From contig JAGKQI010000055.1 of NCBI GenBank assembly GCA_018806915.1, positions 1-64,000 on the forward strand: a stretch of 64,000 nucleotides of DNA, written 5' to 3'. Positions within the stretch are counted from its first letter, which is position 1, and every line of letters starts with the position of its first letter. Shown here piece by piece: positions 34,295 to 44,733 of this stretch. The notes beneath the pieces are model-generated. The model had not been told where the DNA came from and did no database searches. It saw only the letters and a list, made by a program, of their open reading frames with translations. The position numbers were made by a program, and so were the translations under genes. Source of the DNA: Phytophthora colocasiae (lineage: Eukaryota > Oomycota > Peronosporomycetes > Peronosporales > Peronosporaceae).

Positions 34295-34378
34295 GTAGCT
34301 TCTTATACTTGTCATCGAGAAAATTCAACGTGTGCCAGCAAATGTTAGATATCCGGCTCTCAGAGCGACCGAAGTAGT
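34295..34378 (-). pseudogene. Harbinger-2 transposase, middle exon-like piece
   Basis: An 84-bp remnant between two insertions, reading FGRSESRISNICWHTLNFLD then DKYKKLL. It is in frame with 33593 downward (through one TA) and with 48370 upward (through one TAGT). FGRSES is the helix-turn-helix motif found before the catalytic domain in this family. Confidence 0.88.
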
Positions 34379-35107
34379 TGTGGTGGAGCGGATCTGGCCA
34401 AAATCTGGTTGAGGCCGATCGCGATCGCCACTTGCGCCCAGACACCGACTAACGGAGGGGGTCCCCCGATGATCCGTGATCTTGTTGCGTGTAGTGTTCA
34501 CCTTGTGTACCCGTCGGCAGGCGGGTTACGCTCTTCCAGGTAACTTCTGAAGATGTCTTGGGACGAGAAGAAGGTCTTGAGTGACGCAGGGGTTTGAGGC
34601 GGCGACTCCACCTCGGGGTACTTGATCCCGGTCGTAGGCGAGTTCTCGAGCCTTGATCCGGGTGCCTGGTTCTTGATCCAGGTCTTCCAATAGTCCAATG
34701 TTCGGGATTCAGTCCCTTCCTTTCGTTGTTTTCCGCTTCCGATAGCGGGGGTCTTGAGGGGGCGAGATTCGACTGGATCCTTAGGCTAAACAACCAATTC
34801 ATTCCGATCCGATGTATACACTTAAAGGATAGTTCACTAGATAGGGCAAAGCTGGCCAATATATTATCCAGACTTAACCGCTATACTAGGTCACGTATCC
34901 TTACCTTCCTGACGCTTGTAGGGCCAATGTAGTTCCCGGTTCCAGGCGTAGCGAAGACACTTGAGTGGTTCAGGGCAAATTCGAGTCTGTTTATGGTTAT
35001 TCCTATGCCTACTAATCCCATCCTGATTTACTATCCTACGATCACATGACACTGGCTACATAGCTGATCCCTAGCTTGGTTCCCCTAACCCTGATCTTGA
35101 GCCGATT

Positions 35108-35268
35108 CCGTACTTAACCGAAGCTTGATCTCGTACTTAACCGAAGCTTGATCTCGCACTTAACCGAAGCTTGATCTCGCACTTAACCGGAGCTTGATCT
35201 CGTACTTAATCGGGACTTGATCTCGCACTTAACCGGAGCTTGATCTCGTACTTAATCGGGACTTGATC
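35108..35268. repeat. 23-bp minisatellite in LTR, 7 copies
   Basis: Unit of the form TCG(T/C)ACTTAACCGAAGC followed by TTGATC. Later copies alternate between two variants (ACCGGAGC and ATCGGGAC). The other LTR has five copies at 47704-47818. Confidence 0.93.
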
Positions 35269-35547
35269 ACTGCCTGATCCCGCTTGGTGATCCTTCATAG
35301 AATCCGGATCAGGCCACAAGAAGAGTCTGCGCCGCGCCTGGGGTTGACCTTGATCCGGAGCTGATCTCGTACTTATACGGGAGAGGATCATTGCGCGATC
35401 TTGCGTGATCTCGCTTCGTCGCCGCCCGGGGAAGTTGGATCGTGCTGTTAGAGGCTTCGGGGCGCCAGGGTAAGCTGATCATGCTCGCTTGGGGACCCGT
35501 CATCGTTGATCGCGCGAGAACATCCTTGATTTCCCCATTCTTCCTCC

Positions 35548-35607
35548 GGCAGGATTCGGATCACCCACGAACACCACGGCAGGATTCGGATCACCCACGA
35601 ACACCGC
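35548..35607. repeat. 30-bp minisatellite in LTR, 2 copies
   Basis: Unit beginning GGCAGGATTCGGATCACC; two copies here, three in the other LTR (48098-48187). Confidence 0.93.
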
Positions 35608-35888
35608 TCCACTTGCTTCTTCGCCGGTGTCTCCGTTGCCTGTTCCCGGCGGGACCCATCGTACCTTCATCTGATTCGACCCAGATCTGGCGATCACAGG
35701 TCCCCCCTGTCGCTCGTTCCGACTCTATTCGGGTTCGTGGCTGACATCGCCTCTCCGGGAAAATTTTTTCGTCCGCTTCACCACATCCGCCCCCAGCACG
35801 TAAGTTGAGCTGCCGCAGCTCACTTCGGGTTTATTTCCACATTCACCACCTGGAACACAAGTCGTTCAAGCGCCACCACTCCCTCGAA

Positions 35889-38679
35889 ATGTCCGATCCG
35901 CCTTCCTCGCCCCCTTTGACGCCGAGAACGCCCTCGAGCGAGCACTCGATCCGATCCGCCCGATCCACGGCCTCCCGCTTCTCAACCCCCGGGGTAAACC
36001 CTAAGCTGGTCACCTTGCAAGCGAGGCTGGCCCACAGCCAACGGATGCGCGAAACCTTGTGTCGCGATCGGGACCACCTGGACGACACCGTTCGCCGGTT
36101 GCGATCCGACATGGAGGATATGGAGCGCTTCCGGGATGACCAAGCGGAGGAGATTTTGCGGCTGAACGCCGAAATCGTTCATCTGCGATCGGGAACCGGA
36201 GATGCTATCGGTGGGGACGCGATCGCCGCCTTGCAGGATCAGCGAGCCCAGCACGACGCCGAACGACAGAAGTCTGAGCAGCGACTGGCCCGGATCCAGA
36301 CGCGGCTAGACTCTGCGCTCGAGGATCTCGACTTCCGGCTGGCCGAACTTCGCATAGCCGGGGAGACGGAGATTGAACTCCGGGATGAGCTTCAGGATCG
36401 CGAACGGGAGCTCGCCGCCGTGCGTCATGACCTGACCCTCACTCAGCGTAGCCTTGAGCGCTGGCAGAGGAACGATTCCTCCCAAGGTCCACAAGCGGCT
36501 ATGGCCATGCCTGCTGATCAGACTCGCCCGACGGCAGAGGAAGCTCGGTTAAGGTTGGAGTTAACGCGGACCCAAGCGGAGTTGCTCGCCGCTCGAGCCG
36601 AAGTCGCGTATCTGGAACGCGAGGCAGAGGATCACCAGGTTGAACTGGCTCGGGCACACCTCGCCTTGGAGGACGTATCCGCCCCGGATTCTCGCGCTCC
36701 GCCTCTGGGTGCAACCGCCGATGCCGCCGCCGTATCCAGCCTGGAGCAAGATCTGGCAGACGCCTTGGGAAATCTGGAAATAATCCAGCACGACCAGGAC
36801 CAGCTCTCCGTCCAGCATCGTGCCGCCATTGCTGAGCGGGATCAGGCCGTCGCAGACCTGGATCAGGCCCGCCTCGACCGGGATCAGGCAATGCAAGATC
36901 TCAATCGAGTAACGGCAGACCGTGATCGAATCCAGGTCGACCTGGACGATGCCACCCAAGATCGTTTGTCTGCCCTCGCAGACCTTGACGTGGCTCGTTC
37001 CGCCCGGGATGCGGCGACACAGGAGCTCGACCAACTCCAGCGACAGAACGCGGAGCTTCGACAGGCTCACCAAGAGCTGGACGCTGATTATGCCGAAGCC
37101 GAGCAACAGCTGCACCACGCCGAGGATTCCTCTGCTCGGTTGTCCTCGTGGATCGCGGATCGACGGGCGGCTCGTGCCACCAAAAGATCTCGAAGCGCCT
37201 CCGCTTCCCCGGCCGTTCCTCCTTCCTCACGCAAGCGTCCGGCTCGGAGCACCTCAGCTCCCCGTGATCTAAAACCTGCAGCTACCGAAGCTCCCGGGTC
37301 AACCCAGCCTGTCACACCCACGGTGGTCCCGACCCCGGCAGGATCAACGGTGAATCCGCTGGATCTGTTGGCGGATCAAGCTTCTGGGCAAGCCGGAGGG
37401 GAGGAAACCGACACTCCAGCCCCTGATCCGACCCCAGCGCCTACGGATCAGTCCGGATCACTTCCCGCCGAGGGTGGTTCGCCGGATGAGGACGAGGAAG
37501 ACTCCGACTACGATCCCCAGCACCCATTCTCGTCGCCGTCCGAAGAGGACGGAAGTCCAGAACCCAGCAATGGAACTAGTTCTGAAGCCGAATCGGTACG
37601 CTCCAACGAGGCGGAGGACTCCGAGGATGATGATATTTTACACATGAGCCGCCAACGATCTATCTCGACGCACCGGCGCGAGTCTGGTCAGGTTCCGAGA
37701 TCCGGACCTTCTGGCACCCGTGGATCGGGGTCTCCTGACGGCTCAAGCCCATCTCCAGATGGATCAGGCCCGCCGTCTCCAGGATCACCTCCGGGTTCCC
37801 CGTCACCGCCGCCACCTCCTTCCGGCGGTTCCTCGCCCCCCGGGCTCCGACCACCCTTGTTCCCGGTCGCCTCTTTCATTCCAGGGTACGATCGGCAGCG
37901 TACCTTCGCGGCTGCTGACATCGTGCCGTGGGATCCGCAGGTGATCGGGCAGTATTCGATCGTGGGTCTGATCGCCAGTTCTCTGGGCAAACGGTTGTTG
38001 ATCCCTTCGGGTTGGCTGTTCCTTCCCAGATACAGGCTGGGCCTGCACCGACCCCCGCACCGAATACCTCCACGAGTTGATCACGGGCGTGAACGTGCTT
38101 GATCTGCTGGCTCTGGAGCCGTGGAACGACTTCGCGAACCCGGGTCCCCTTACGTTCGACCTCGATCTGCATGAGAGGAGGGAACACCTCGCGGCCGTGG
38201 CCGCCACCTATCGCGTTCTGGAGGAACGGCACCGTCAAGCATTTTGGGAGGCCACCCACAACCTCGAGATCACCTCTGCCATGCAGGATGCGGATCTTGA
38301 ACTGCAGCGGTATTACGTTGCTCGCAAGGCCCGGCGGAGTCGGGCTGGGTCTGCTTGGCGCCGATTCCTCGCCTCCTTCCCCGCCATAATGCGCGATCAG
38401 TGGTTCGATCTCGACATCCTGCTGGATCCGTTCTTCCTTCACCTTCCCATTCCGTCGGTGGATGTGGTTCGTTGGTATCCCGGCGTGGTCTCTCGGCGTG
38501 CCAACCTGGCGGATCCCAACGCGAACGTCCCAGAGCCGGCGAACCTGATCGAGGCTCTGGAGGAGTGTGACGAGGCGGATCCGTGGCGTAACCAGTATCG
38601 GCAAGACCCGGTCAACCATCCCGCTACCAGGATTCCCCGACTTATCGGCAAGTTCAATCCTCCTCCCGCTTCTTCGTAA
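35889..38679 (+). CDS. Antisense ORF of Gypsy-1 (coiled coil, acidic, C-terminal domain)
   Basis: Runs opposite to gag-pol, between the 3' LTR and the end of pol. ATG 35889; open to 38102, then one frame change near 38026 into the frame ending at 38679. Parts: Ser/Pro/Thr-rich N-terminus (about 35 aa); a coiled coil of about 380 aa with repeated DLDQARLDRDQAM-type heptads; a basic Ser/Pro patch (ATKRSRSASAS, SSRKRPARS); a long acidic region (DEDEEDSDYD, EAEDSEDDD); a Gly/Pro/Ser spacer; and a C-terminal region of about 200 aa containing HRQAFWEATHNLEI. The same C-terminal motif is found antisense in Gypsy-2. No known domain is recognised. Tat-type plant Gypsy elements also have antisense ORFs here, but sequence kinship is not shown. 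Confidence 0.75.
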
Positions 38680-39024
38680 ATCGTGCCACTTCGATCACCT
38701 GCTCGAGGCTTCCCCCCGAGCCCGGATTCGGAACCCCATCCAGGGTCGTTCTGCATTCTTCCATCTCCATTCGTAACTCCCATAATCTCCACTCGTAATT
38801 CTCGTATTCTCCATTCCCACAGTCATTCCATCGTACTCCATCATTTTGAGAATGTGATCCCCTTTCATCTCCATCTCGACATCCCGGATCACCATCTTCC
38901 AGCGTCAAATTCCCTACGTACATGCACATACACAAATGTAAAACTCTCGCTCTGATCTGGATTCTCCTCCACATCAGCTTCCTCGATCACGGCGAGGCAA
39001 CCCTGTCACCTCGCCTGACTCTCC
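38680..39024. other. Intergenic region between convergent antisense ORF and pol
   Basis: 345 bp without a convincing gene. Pyrimidine-rich on the plus strand, with recurring CTCCAT and CGTAA(C/T)TC words between 38755 and 38880. Probably contains both 3' processing regions. Confidence 0.5.
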
Positions 39025-42000
39025 TTACACCTCTTCATGTGACTGCATCACGCCGAATCGGTTCCGATTAGCGTGGTCACGTAGGAACGCGCTCAGTATG
39101 GCCCCACAGTTAAGATCAGCTTCGTCGACCCACGTTGGCTCATCATAACCGACCCAGTGCACCAGAAATTCACGATAGATCCGGCCGTAGCGAGTTCGTT
39201 TCCCACTTCGCATGTCCGAGATCCGTTCAACTTCGTACTCATCGGTATCCAGATCCGGGACCCAACTGTCTTCCGGAAGGAGGATCTCATCGAAATCGAG
39301 CCGATCTGCTTCATCCACCGTCAACTCGATCCGCCGTCGATCCGGGAAATTCCGTACCAGCTTTAGCTTAGAAACATGGACCACCGGGAAGATATGGTAG
39401 TCAGATCCCGCGATCTCCAGCTTGATCGTGAATTCATTGAGCTTCTCTGCAACACGGAACGGGCCGTGCCAGAGGTGAGCGAGTTTACGTGCATACCCTT
39501 CCTTCACACGATCTAGGTATAGCCAAACACGTGATCCAGCTTCGATCTGATGCGGATCGACGTCCTCATTGTGTCGATCAGCTCGGTCCGCAATCGCCTC
39601 TCGCAGCCTAGCGTTGACCTGTTCTCTCGACTGCTGGTAGTATCTCTGAACGCGATATCTCCATCGTCTTGGATCGCGGTCATGGCGCCTGGTCGACCCG
39701 ATCGGGATCGTCGCTTCCAACGTCGATCTCGGGTCCCATCCGTGTACCAAATAGTGAGGGGTATCTCCCCGGACCCGATCGTGAGCCGTGTTAATGGCGA
39801 AAGTCAATCTCTCCGCATATTCATCCCAGTCCTTTTGATCGAGATCTTGAACATACATCTTGATTGCCCTAGTGGCCGTTTGCACCATCCGTTCCGCAGT
39901 CCCATTGGTCTGTGGTCGGTAGGCCATCGTCGCCCGTTGTCGTTGCCCCAGGATCCTATTAAACGATCTGAAGAAGTCGGACATGAAGCCCGGCTCTCGA
40001 TCGTGCCTGATCATCTCGTTAGCGCCAAATCTGCGGAACACGCATTCTTCATAGGATTCGGCGACGCTCTGGGCTGATCGGGAGGAACTGGCCTTCGCGA
40101 TCACATATCCCGTGAACAGATCTACCCAGATCAGTAGTTCGGTGTTGCCTTTGTTGGATCTGGGTAGGGAGGGTATGTGATCCATCGCTATGATCTGGAA
40201 TGGGTATGTCGCTTGCAGATTCCCCGGCGACTCGCCCCGGATCGTGGGCCTCCCCTTTCCAGTCTCACAGTCTACACACTCGCCTACGTATCGCTGCACA
40301 CTCCGATATAATCCCCTCCAGTGGAAATGATCTCGGATCCGCTGATAAGTGCGTCCGATCCCTTGATGTCCCCCTTCCAGAGTCGTATGGTAGTGGTGGA
40401 GGACATCCTGCTGTAGCGTTTCTGGAACCACGAGTCTCATCAGACGGTCGCGATCACCTCTTGATCTCGGCCCTGGTGGGCAATAAAACAACAGATCCTG
40501 TTCATCTACCTCGTACTCGGAAGCGATCTTGGCGTAGGATCCAGCCTCGGCTCGAGTAAGATCCGCGATCTGCCCAGCCAGGTACTTCTTTAGTCCGGCG
40601 ATCCAGACCTCCTCGTCCTGGGCTCGCCTGATCCGATCCACTCGCATCTCCCGGATCAGTTCCTCTCGCAGGACGGCGGCATCGGGTCGTGCTCGGGCTG
40701 CACCCGTGGCTACGGCCGACACTTGCACCGTTCGATCTTCAACTCGAGGGATCAACACCTCATCAAGCCGATTCAGGGTGACCAGATCGCACCGATCTGC
40801 TTCATCGTGGACCTCGATCCCGCTTCCTCGCTGCAGCGCGGCGCTCGCCAAGCTGTCTGCGCTCCCATTCCAGTCTCTCTTCACATGGACTAGCTCATGA
40901 CCTCCCCAATTCCGCAAGTGATCTAGCACCTTCTGTTTCAGTAACGTCAATCCTGGCGCCTTGCAGTCGATCTCGCCCCGGACGTGTCGGATCACCAGGT
41001 TCGAATCGCCACAAACGACCAAACGGCGGCGTTCTAACTGTGCGATCATGCCAAGACCTAGCAAGAGTCCACGGTATTCCGCTTCATTGACAGTAAGACT
41101 CTCCGCATAGTCTGATCTAGCCTTGATCACTTTCCACTCCGGCAAACTCCACACGATCGCGCTGAAAGCGCCTCCTCCTCGTTTCACGCGTGCCGAACCG
41201 TCGAAACTTACTACCCATAGCTCCTCACCTGGATCTACGGTGGGAATCGGCATCTGGATCTTACGCCTTGGTTCCTTCTGTGGCGCGATCGCGATCAGGG
41301 CTTCGTCGATCTCCGATCTAGGCGTTATATTAGCTGCGATCGCCCCCAGTATCTCATCCTCTCCCTTCGTACACTTCGTGATCTCGAGTGTCCATGGGGA
41401 CAGGAGAGCAGACCATTGTCCCAGACGCCCTTGAAGGCCGGCAGACTTGAACAACCAGGCAAGCGTGGAGTGTCTGGTTAGGACCTTGATCCGACGTCCC
41501 ACCAACAGGGTGTAGTGTAGATCCAGGATCCGAAGTAGAGCCAACACCTCCTTTTCGGCAACATTATAGTTTAACTCGTTCGTCTTCAAGGTTCGACTGG
41601 CAAATGCGACCGGGTGGTAGATCTGGTCGTGTTCCTGCATTAATGCGGCGGAGATCGCCCAGTCACTGGCATACACGATCACCACGGGTAACTTTGTCAT
41701 GTCGAAGTGACGGAGGATCGGGGTCGACGCGATCTTGGTTTTCAAGGCTGTAAACGCCCTGTGTGCTCTACCCCACCTTTCGTCGCCAGCTCTTTGGGCC
41801 AGATTGGCTCCGACCTTGCTTGAACAGGGGGGAGGCGTCGCCCCCAAGTTAAGATCCGGCGTACTATTCCCCTTTTGAGTCAAGGTGTCGGGTGACCCAT
41901 CCTGATTCGACTTAAGCGCAGCGGGATCTCGATTGATCGGGTCCGTACTATCCATGATCTTTCGAAGATCTGGTCGCTTCTTCAGTTCTGCGAACTCCAC

Positions 42001-44733
42001 TTCACGTAGTTCATATAGGACCGATGCATAGATCGCGTAATCCTCGATGAACCGACTATAGTAATTCAAACTTCCCAGGAACGATTGCATGGATCGGAGC
42101 GACCCAGGGAATGGCAGATCCGTCAGAGACTTCAGGTCTTTCGGGTTTGCCTCCAATCCGTCGATCGACACTTTGTGTCCGAGATATTCCACCTTATCCA
42201 TGCCCCAGAAGCTCTTCGCCACACTGATCGAGAGATTCCATTTATCACAGGCCTCCAATAGGCCTTCCACCCGATCGCACATTTGATCCCATGATCCAGC
42301 CGTGATCAAGATATCGTCGATGTATGATCTCCGTCCTAGAACCGACGGGCGACCAGGATCTTCTGGGATCCCTGATTCAAACACATCTGCGGAGTCTTCC
42401 GTATTCCCTGACTGGGAGATCTTCAAAAATCCATATAGGGCGTTGTCCACAAGACGTTGATAGATCTGAGGGGCGTTCTTCAGCCCGAACGGCATGCGAT
42501 TCCACTCGAAGAGGCCGAACGGGGTGATAAAAGCTGAGATCGCGCGAGCTCGATCGGTCATTGATACGACCCAGAATCCACTCGCCATGTCTAATGAGCA
42601 GTACCACAGAACCTTGTCAAGATCTTCTAACAGGTCATTGATCAGAGGCATTGGGTGGATCATCAGCCTCGTGAGACCGTTCACCAGCCGATAATCGATA
42701 CATAGTCGGATGTCTACACCGTTCTTCTTGATGATCACCACGATCGGAGATGCCCATGGCGATGTCGATGGCCGAATGATCTTGGCAGCTAGGAGTCCTT
42801 TGATAAGATCCGATACTTTCTCGCGAAACTGTGGCGCCACCTTTCGGACTCGTTGTGCGATCGGCTTTGCATCACCCACGTCGATATCGCATATAACACC
42901 CTTGGCCGCTGGAGGAAGTGCGTTTCCCTTTCCGATCAGGAGATGTCGCTTCTTCCAAATAATCTGTCGAAGTTTCTCGATCTCCTCCGGGGTAGCCGAT
43001 CCCGGATTTCCTACTTGCAGATCTTCGATCTTGACTTCTTCAGTGGTGAAGATCTGGATTTCTGGTACTACTGCGAGATTATCGGCTAGATCTTCGGCCG
43101 AAAAATCGCCACTTTCGTGTAAGTGGGTCTGATCGGCGTTCTCGATTCCTTCCGGAGATGTCGGATCGGGTTCATCCGTTGATTGATCGCGCAGCCTGTC
43201 GTCCTTGGCTGTCAAGATCGGGGTGTCTTTAACCATGGGGACGGCATCGGCGTCGGATACATGCTGGATCTCGATTTGAAAATCTGGTTTTTCTGTTTTT
43301 ACCTCGATTTCCTTTTCACATGTCCGATCTGTCCGACCTGGGGCCTGATCTGGCAAGCTCTCATTCGTCTCAGTCTCACCATTCGTCTCAGTCTCACCGC
43401 CCCCAGCTTCGCCACTCGGGGTCTTGTCGGAACTGATCGTGATCGGTGGGGTATCCATGGGATCCGGTTGGGGATCGATGAATGCGACCTTGACTTCGGC
43501 CGTATCGGTCGGTGATCGCGGTTCCAATGTCGATATTGGTGCAGGATCAGGATCGGTCTTGATTGCCCCACCTCGACGGAGTATAGATCGCGGCGTAACG
43601 TAGGTCGGCCGTTCGACCGACGGTAAGGGGATCTCTATGGTTTCCTGAGGTTCCGGTCTTGCGTCCACTGTCGCTTCTAGAGCTAGATTCTGCCACTCCA
43701 TGTAACGCCGGGACCCGACCGACACAAACCCGGGGTAGCGAGGAACTTTTTCTTGATCAAGTACCATCCCGACATGTAATCTGTGATCCAGTCGTAAAAT
43801 CTTCTCGCTCAAATTCGTGATCACTAAGTACCGAGTTCGGCCGGGTCCATTTACCACGGTGGGTACCCATCGGTCGCCTCTGGTCACCCATAATTTCTCC
43901 GTCGCCGATAATTTCACTCTCGATGCGGTCTCTTCAGATCCCCCAACTGGGATATGTAGATCTTCCTCCAATTTCACTGATCTCACCTTCTCCCCGTATA
44001 ATCTTTTGCGACCACTAAGTGGTATCCCCACTTCATTAGGTAAGCACATCGATCCCTCTGCCAGATCCATCCGGACCCCAGCCGGGATCATGAAATCCAT
44101 ACCCAGGATCGCATCTTGTCCGGATAGATCTCCGATCCAAATATCGAAAAAGTAGACCAAGTATCCCGCAAGTGTGATCTTGATCCTCGTTCTTCCCTCG
44201 GTGGTGTACACATTATCGCCGATCCCAACACACTCCTGTCTCTGACTAGTGTCAAAGTGGCACCCAACCTTACGAGCAAAGGTGGTATCCAAGATGGATA
44301 CCTCGGCGCCAGTGTCCAGGAGCAAGATCGCTCTTTCCTGATTGATCTTGCCTGAGATCTTGGCTTGGCGGAACCATTTTCCTGGTGCGTGGTATTTCCA
44401 ATACCCCCTGGATTCTCCTTCCTTGAGATCCAAAGCCACTTCCGCACCAGATCGCGAGAACTCATCGATCCGGGGAAGACTCGCGATCTTAGCAGTATAC
44501 GAATGCAACTTACATGTATTACCGCGCAGATCCGAATTCTCCCTATCTTGATCTCTCGATTTCTTGTTCACATATGCATAGATGCAGTACTCAGAACGCT
44601 CGGCTCGTACCGGTTTCCAAACCGGCGAGCGTCCTAGTTTAACATCTTTTCCACCTTCTCGGGGAACAATCCGGCATGTCGGGTCGGGTCGTACCACTTG
44701 CGGATCTGGTTGTAGAATTCTTCCATGGGGCAT
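39025..44733 (-). CDS. pol: Gypsy-1 Pol polyprotein with two RNase H domains and chromodomain
   Basis: 1902 aa, uninterrupted, in the -1 frame relative to gag and overlapping it by 100 bp. Domains: retropepsin (LLLDTGAEVS, residues 137-146; ILGMDFM, 209-215); acidic linker to about 580; reverse transcriptase (about 610-870, Asp715, YIDD 804-807); a first RNase H (about 1010-1110) in which the usual TDAS reads VYAS (Tyr1021) and the usual TDH reads TRH (Arg1087); a second RNase H of archaeal/plant type (1174-1300) with Asp1178, Glu1219, Asp1243 and Asp1293 all present; integrase with H2C2 (His1449, His1456, Cys1486, Cys1489) and D1518, D1578, E1614; and a C-terminal chromodomain (about 1830-1890, with FLVHWVGYDEPTWVDE). 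All catalytic sets except the first RNase H look intact. Confidence 0.96.
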   Translation of the reverse strand: MPHGRILQPDPQVVRPDPTCRIVPREGGKDVKLGRSPVWKPVRAERSEYCIYAYVNKKSRDQDRENSDLRGNTCKLHSYTAKIASLPRIDEFSRSGAEVALDLKEGESRGYWKYHAPGKWFRQAKISGKINQERAILLLDTGAEVSILDTTFARKVGCHFDTSQRQECVGIGDNVYTTEGRTRIKITLAGYLVYFFDIWIGDLSGQDAILGMDFMIPAGVRMDLAEGSMCLPNEVGIPLSGRKRLYGEKVRSVKLEEDLHIPVGGSEETASRVKLSATEKLWVTRGDRWVPTVVNGPGRTRYLVITNLSEKILRLDHRLHVGMVLDQEKVPRYPGFVSVGSRRYMEWQNLALEATVDARPEPQETIEIPLPSVERPTYVTPRSILRRGGAIKTDPDPAPISTLEPRSPTDTAEVKVAFIDPQPDPMDTPPITISSDKTPSGEAGGGETETNGETETNESLPDQAPGRTDRTCEKEIEVKTEKPDFQIEIQHVSDADAVPMVKDTPILTAKDDRLRDQSTDEPDPTSPEGIENADQTHLHESGDFSAEDLADNLAVVPEIQIFTTEEVKIEDLQVGNPGSATPEEIEKLRQIIWKKRHLLIGKGNALPPAAKGVICDIDVGDAKPIAQRVRKVAPQFREKVSDLIKGLLAAKIIRPSTSPWASPIVVIIKKNGVDIRLCIDYRLVNGLTRLMIHPMPLINDLLEDLDKVLWYCSLDMASGFWVVSMTDRARAISAFITPFGLFEWNRMPFGLKNAPQIYQRLVDNALYGFLKISQSGNTEDSADVFESGIPEDPGRPSVLGRRSYIDDILITAGSWDQMCDRVEGLLEACDKWNLSISVAKSFWGMDKVEYLGHKVSIDGLEANPKDLKSLTDLPFPGSLRSMQSFLGSLNYYSRFIEDYAIYASVLYELREVEFAELKKRPDLRKIMDSTDPINRDPAALKSNQDGSPDTLTQKGNSTPDLNLGATPPPCSSKVGANLAQRAGDERWGRAHRAFTALKTKIASTPILRHFDMTKLPVVIVYASDWAISAALMQEHDQIYHPVAFASRTLKTNELNYNVAEKEVLALLRILDLHYTLLVGRRIKVLTRHSTLAWLFKSAGLQGRLGQWSALLSPWTLEITKCTKGEDEILGAIAANITPRSEIDEALIAIAPQKEPRRKIQMPIPTVDPGEELWVVSFDGSARVKRGGGAFSAIVWSLPEWKVIKARSDYAESLTVNEAEYRGLLLGLGMIAQLERRRLVVCGDSNLVIRHVRGEIDCKAPGLTLLKQKVLDHLRNWGGHELVHVKRDWNGSADSLASAALQRGSGIEVHDEADRCDLVTLNRLDEVLIPRVEDRTVQVSAVATGAARARPDAAVLREELIREMRVDRIRRAQDEEVWIAGLKKYLAGQIADLTRAEAGSYAKIASEYEVDEQDLLFYCPPGPRSRGDRDRLMRLVVPETLQQDVLHHYHTTLEGGHQGIGRTYQRIRDHFHWRGLYRSVQRYVGECVDCETGKGRPTIRGESPGNLQATYPFQIIAMDHIPSLPRSNKGNTELLIWVDLFTGYVIAKASSSRSAQSVAESYEECVFRRFGANEMIRHDREPGFMSDFFRSFNRILGQRQRATMAYRPQTNGTAERMVQTATRAIKMYVQDLDQKDWDEYAERLTFAINTAHDRVRGDTPHYLVHGWDPRSTLEATIPIGSTRRHDRDPRRWRYRVQRYYQQSREQVNARLREAIADRADRHNEDVDPHQIEAGSRVWLYLDRVKEGYARKLAHLWHGPFRVAEKLNEFTIKLEIAGSDYHIFPVVHVSKLKLVRNFPDRRRIELTVDEADRLDFDEILLPEDSWVPDLDTDEYEVERISDMRSGKRTRYGRIYREFLVHWVGYDEPTWVDEADLNCGAILSAFLRDHANRNRFGVMQSHEEV

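Larger units (their letters stand above)
34379..35785 (-). repeat. Gypsy-1 3' LTR
   Basis: 1407 bp, TG...CA with 7-bp terminal inverted repeats (TGTGGTG/CACCACA). It contains seven 23-bp tandem units (35108-35268) and two 30-bp units (35548-35607). Confidence 0.95.

Noticed and set aside
36499..37321. Minus-strand Pro/Arg-rich ORFs within the Gypsy-1 antisense gene
   Set aside because: Although they lie on the sense strand of the element, they are short, compositionally biased and shadow the long plus-strand coiled-coil frame.
44634..44733. Canonical slippery heptamer for gag-pol frameshifting
   Set aside because: The overlap needs a -1 shift, but I could not find an X XXY YYZ heptamer in the correct frame with confidence.
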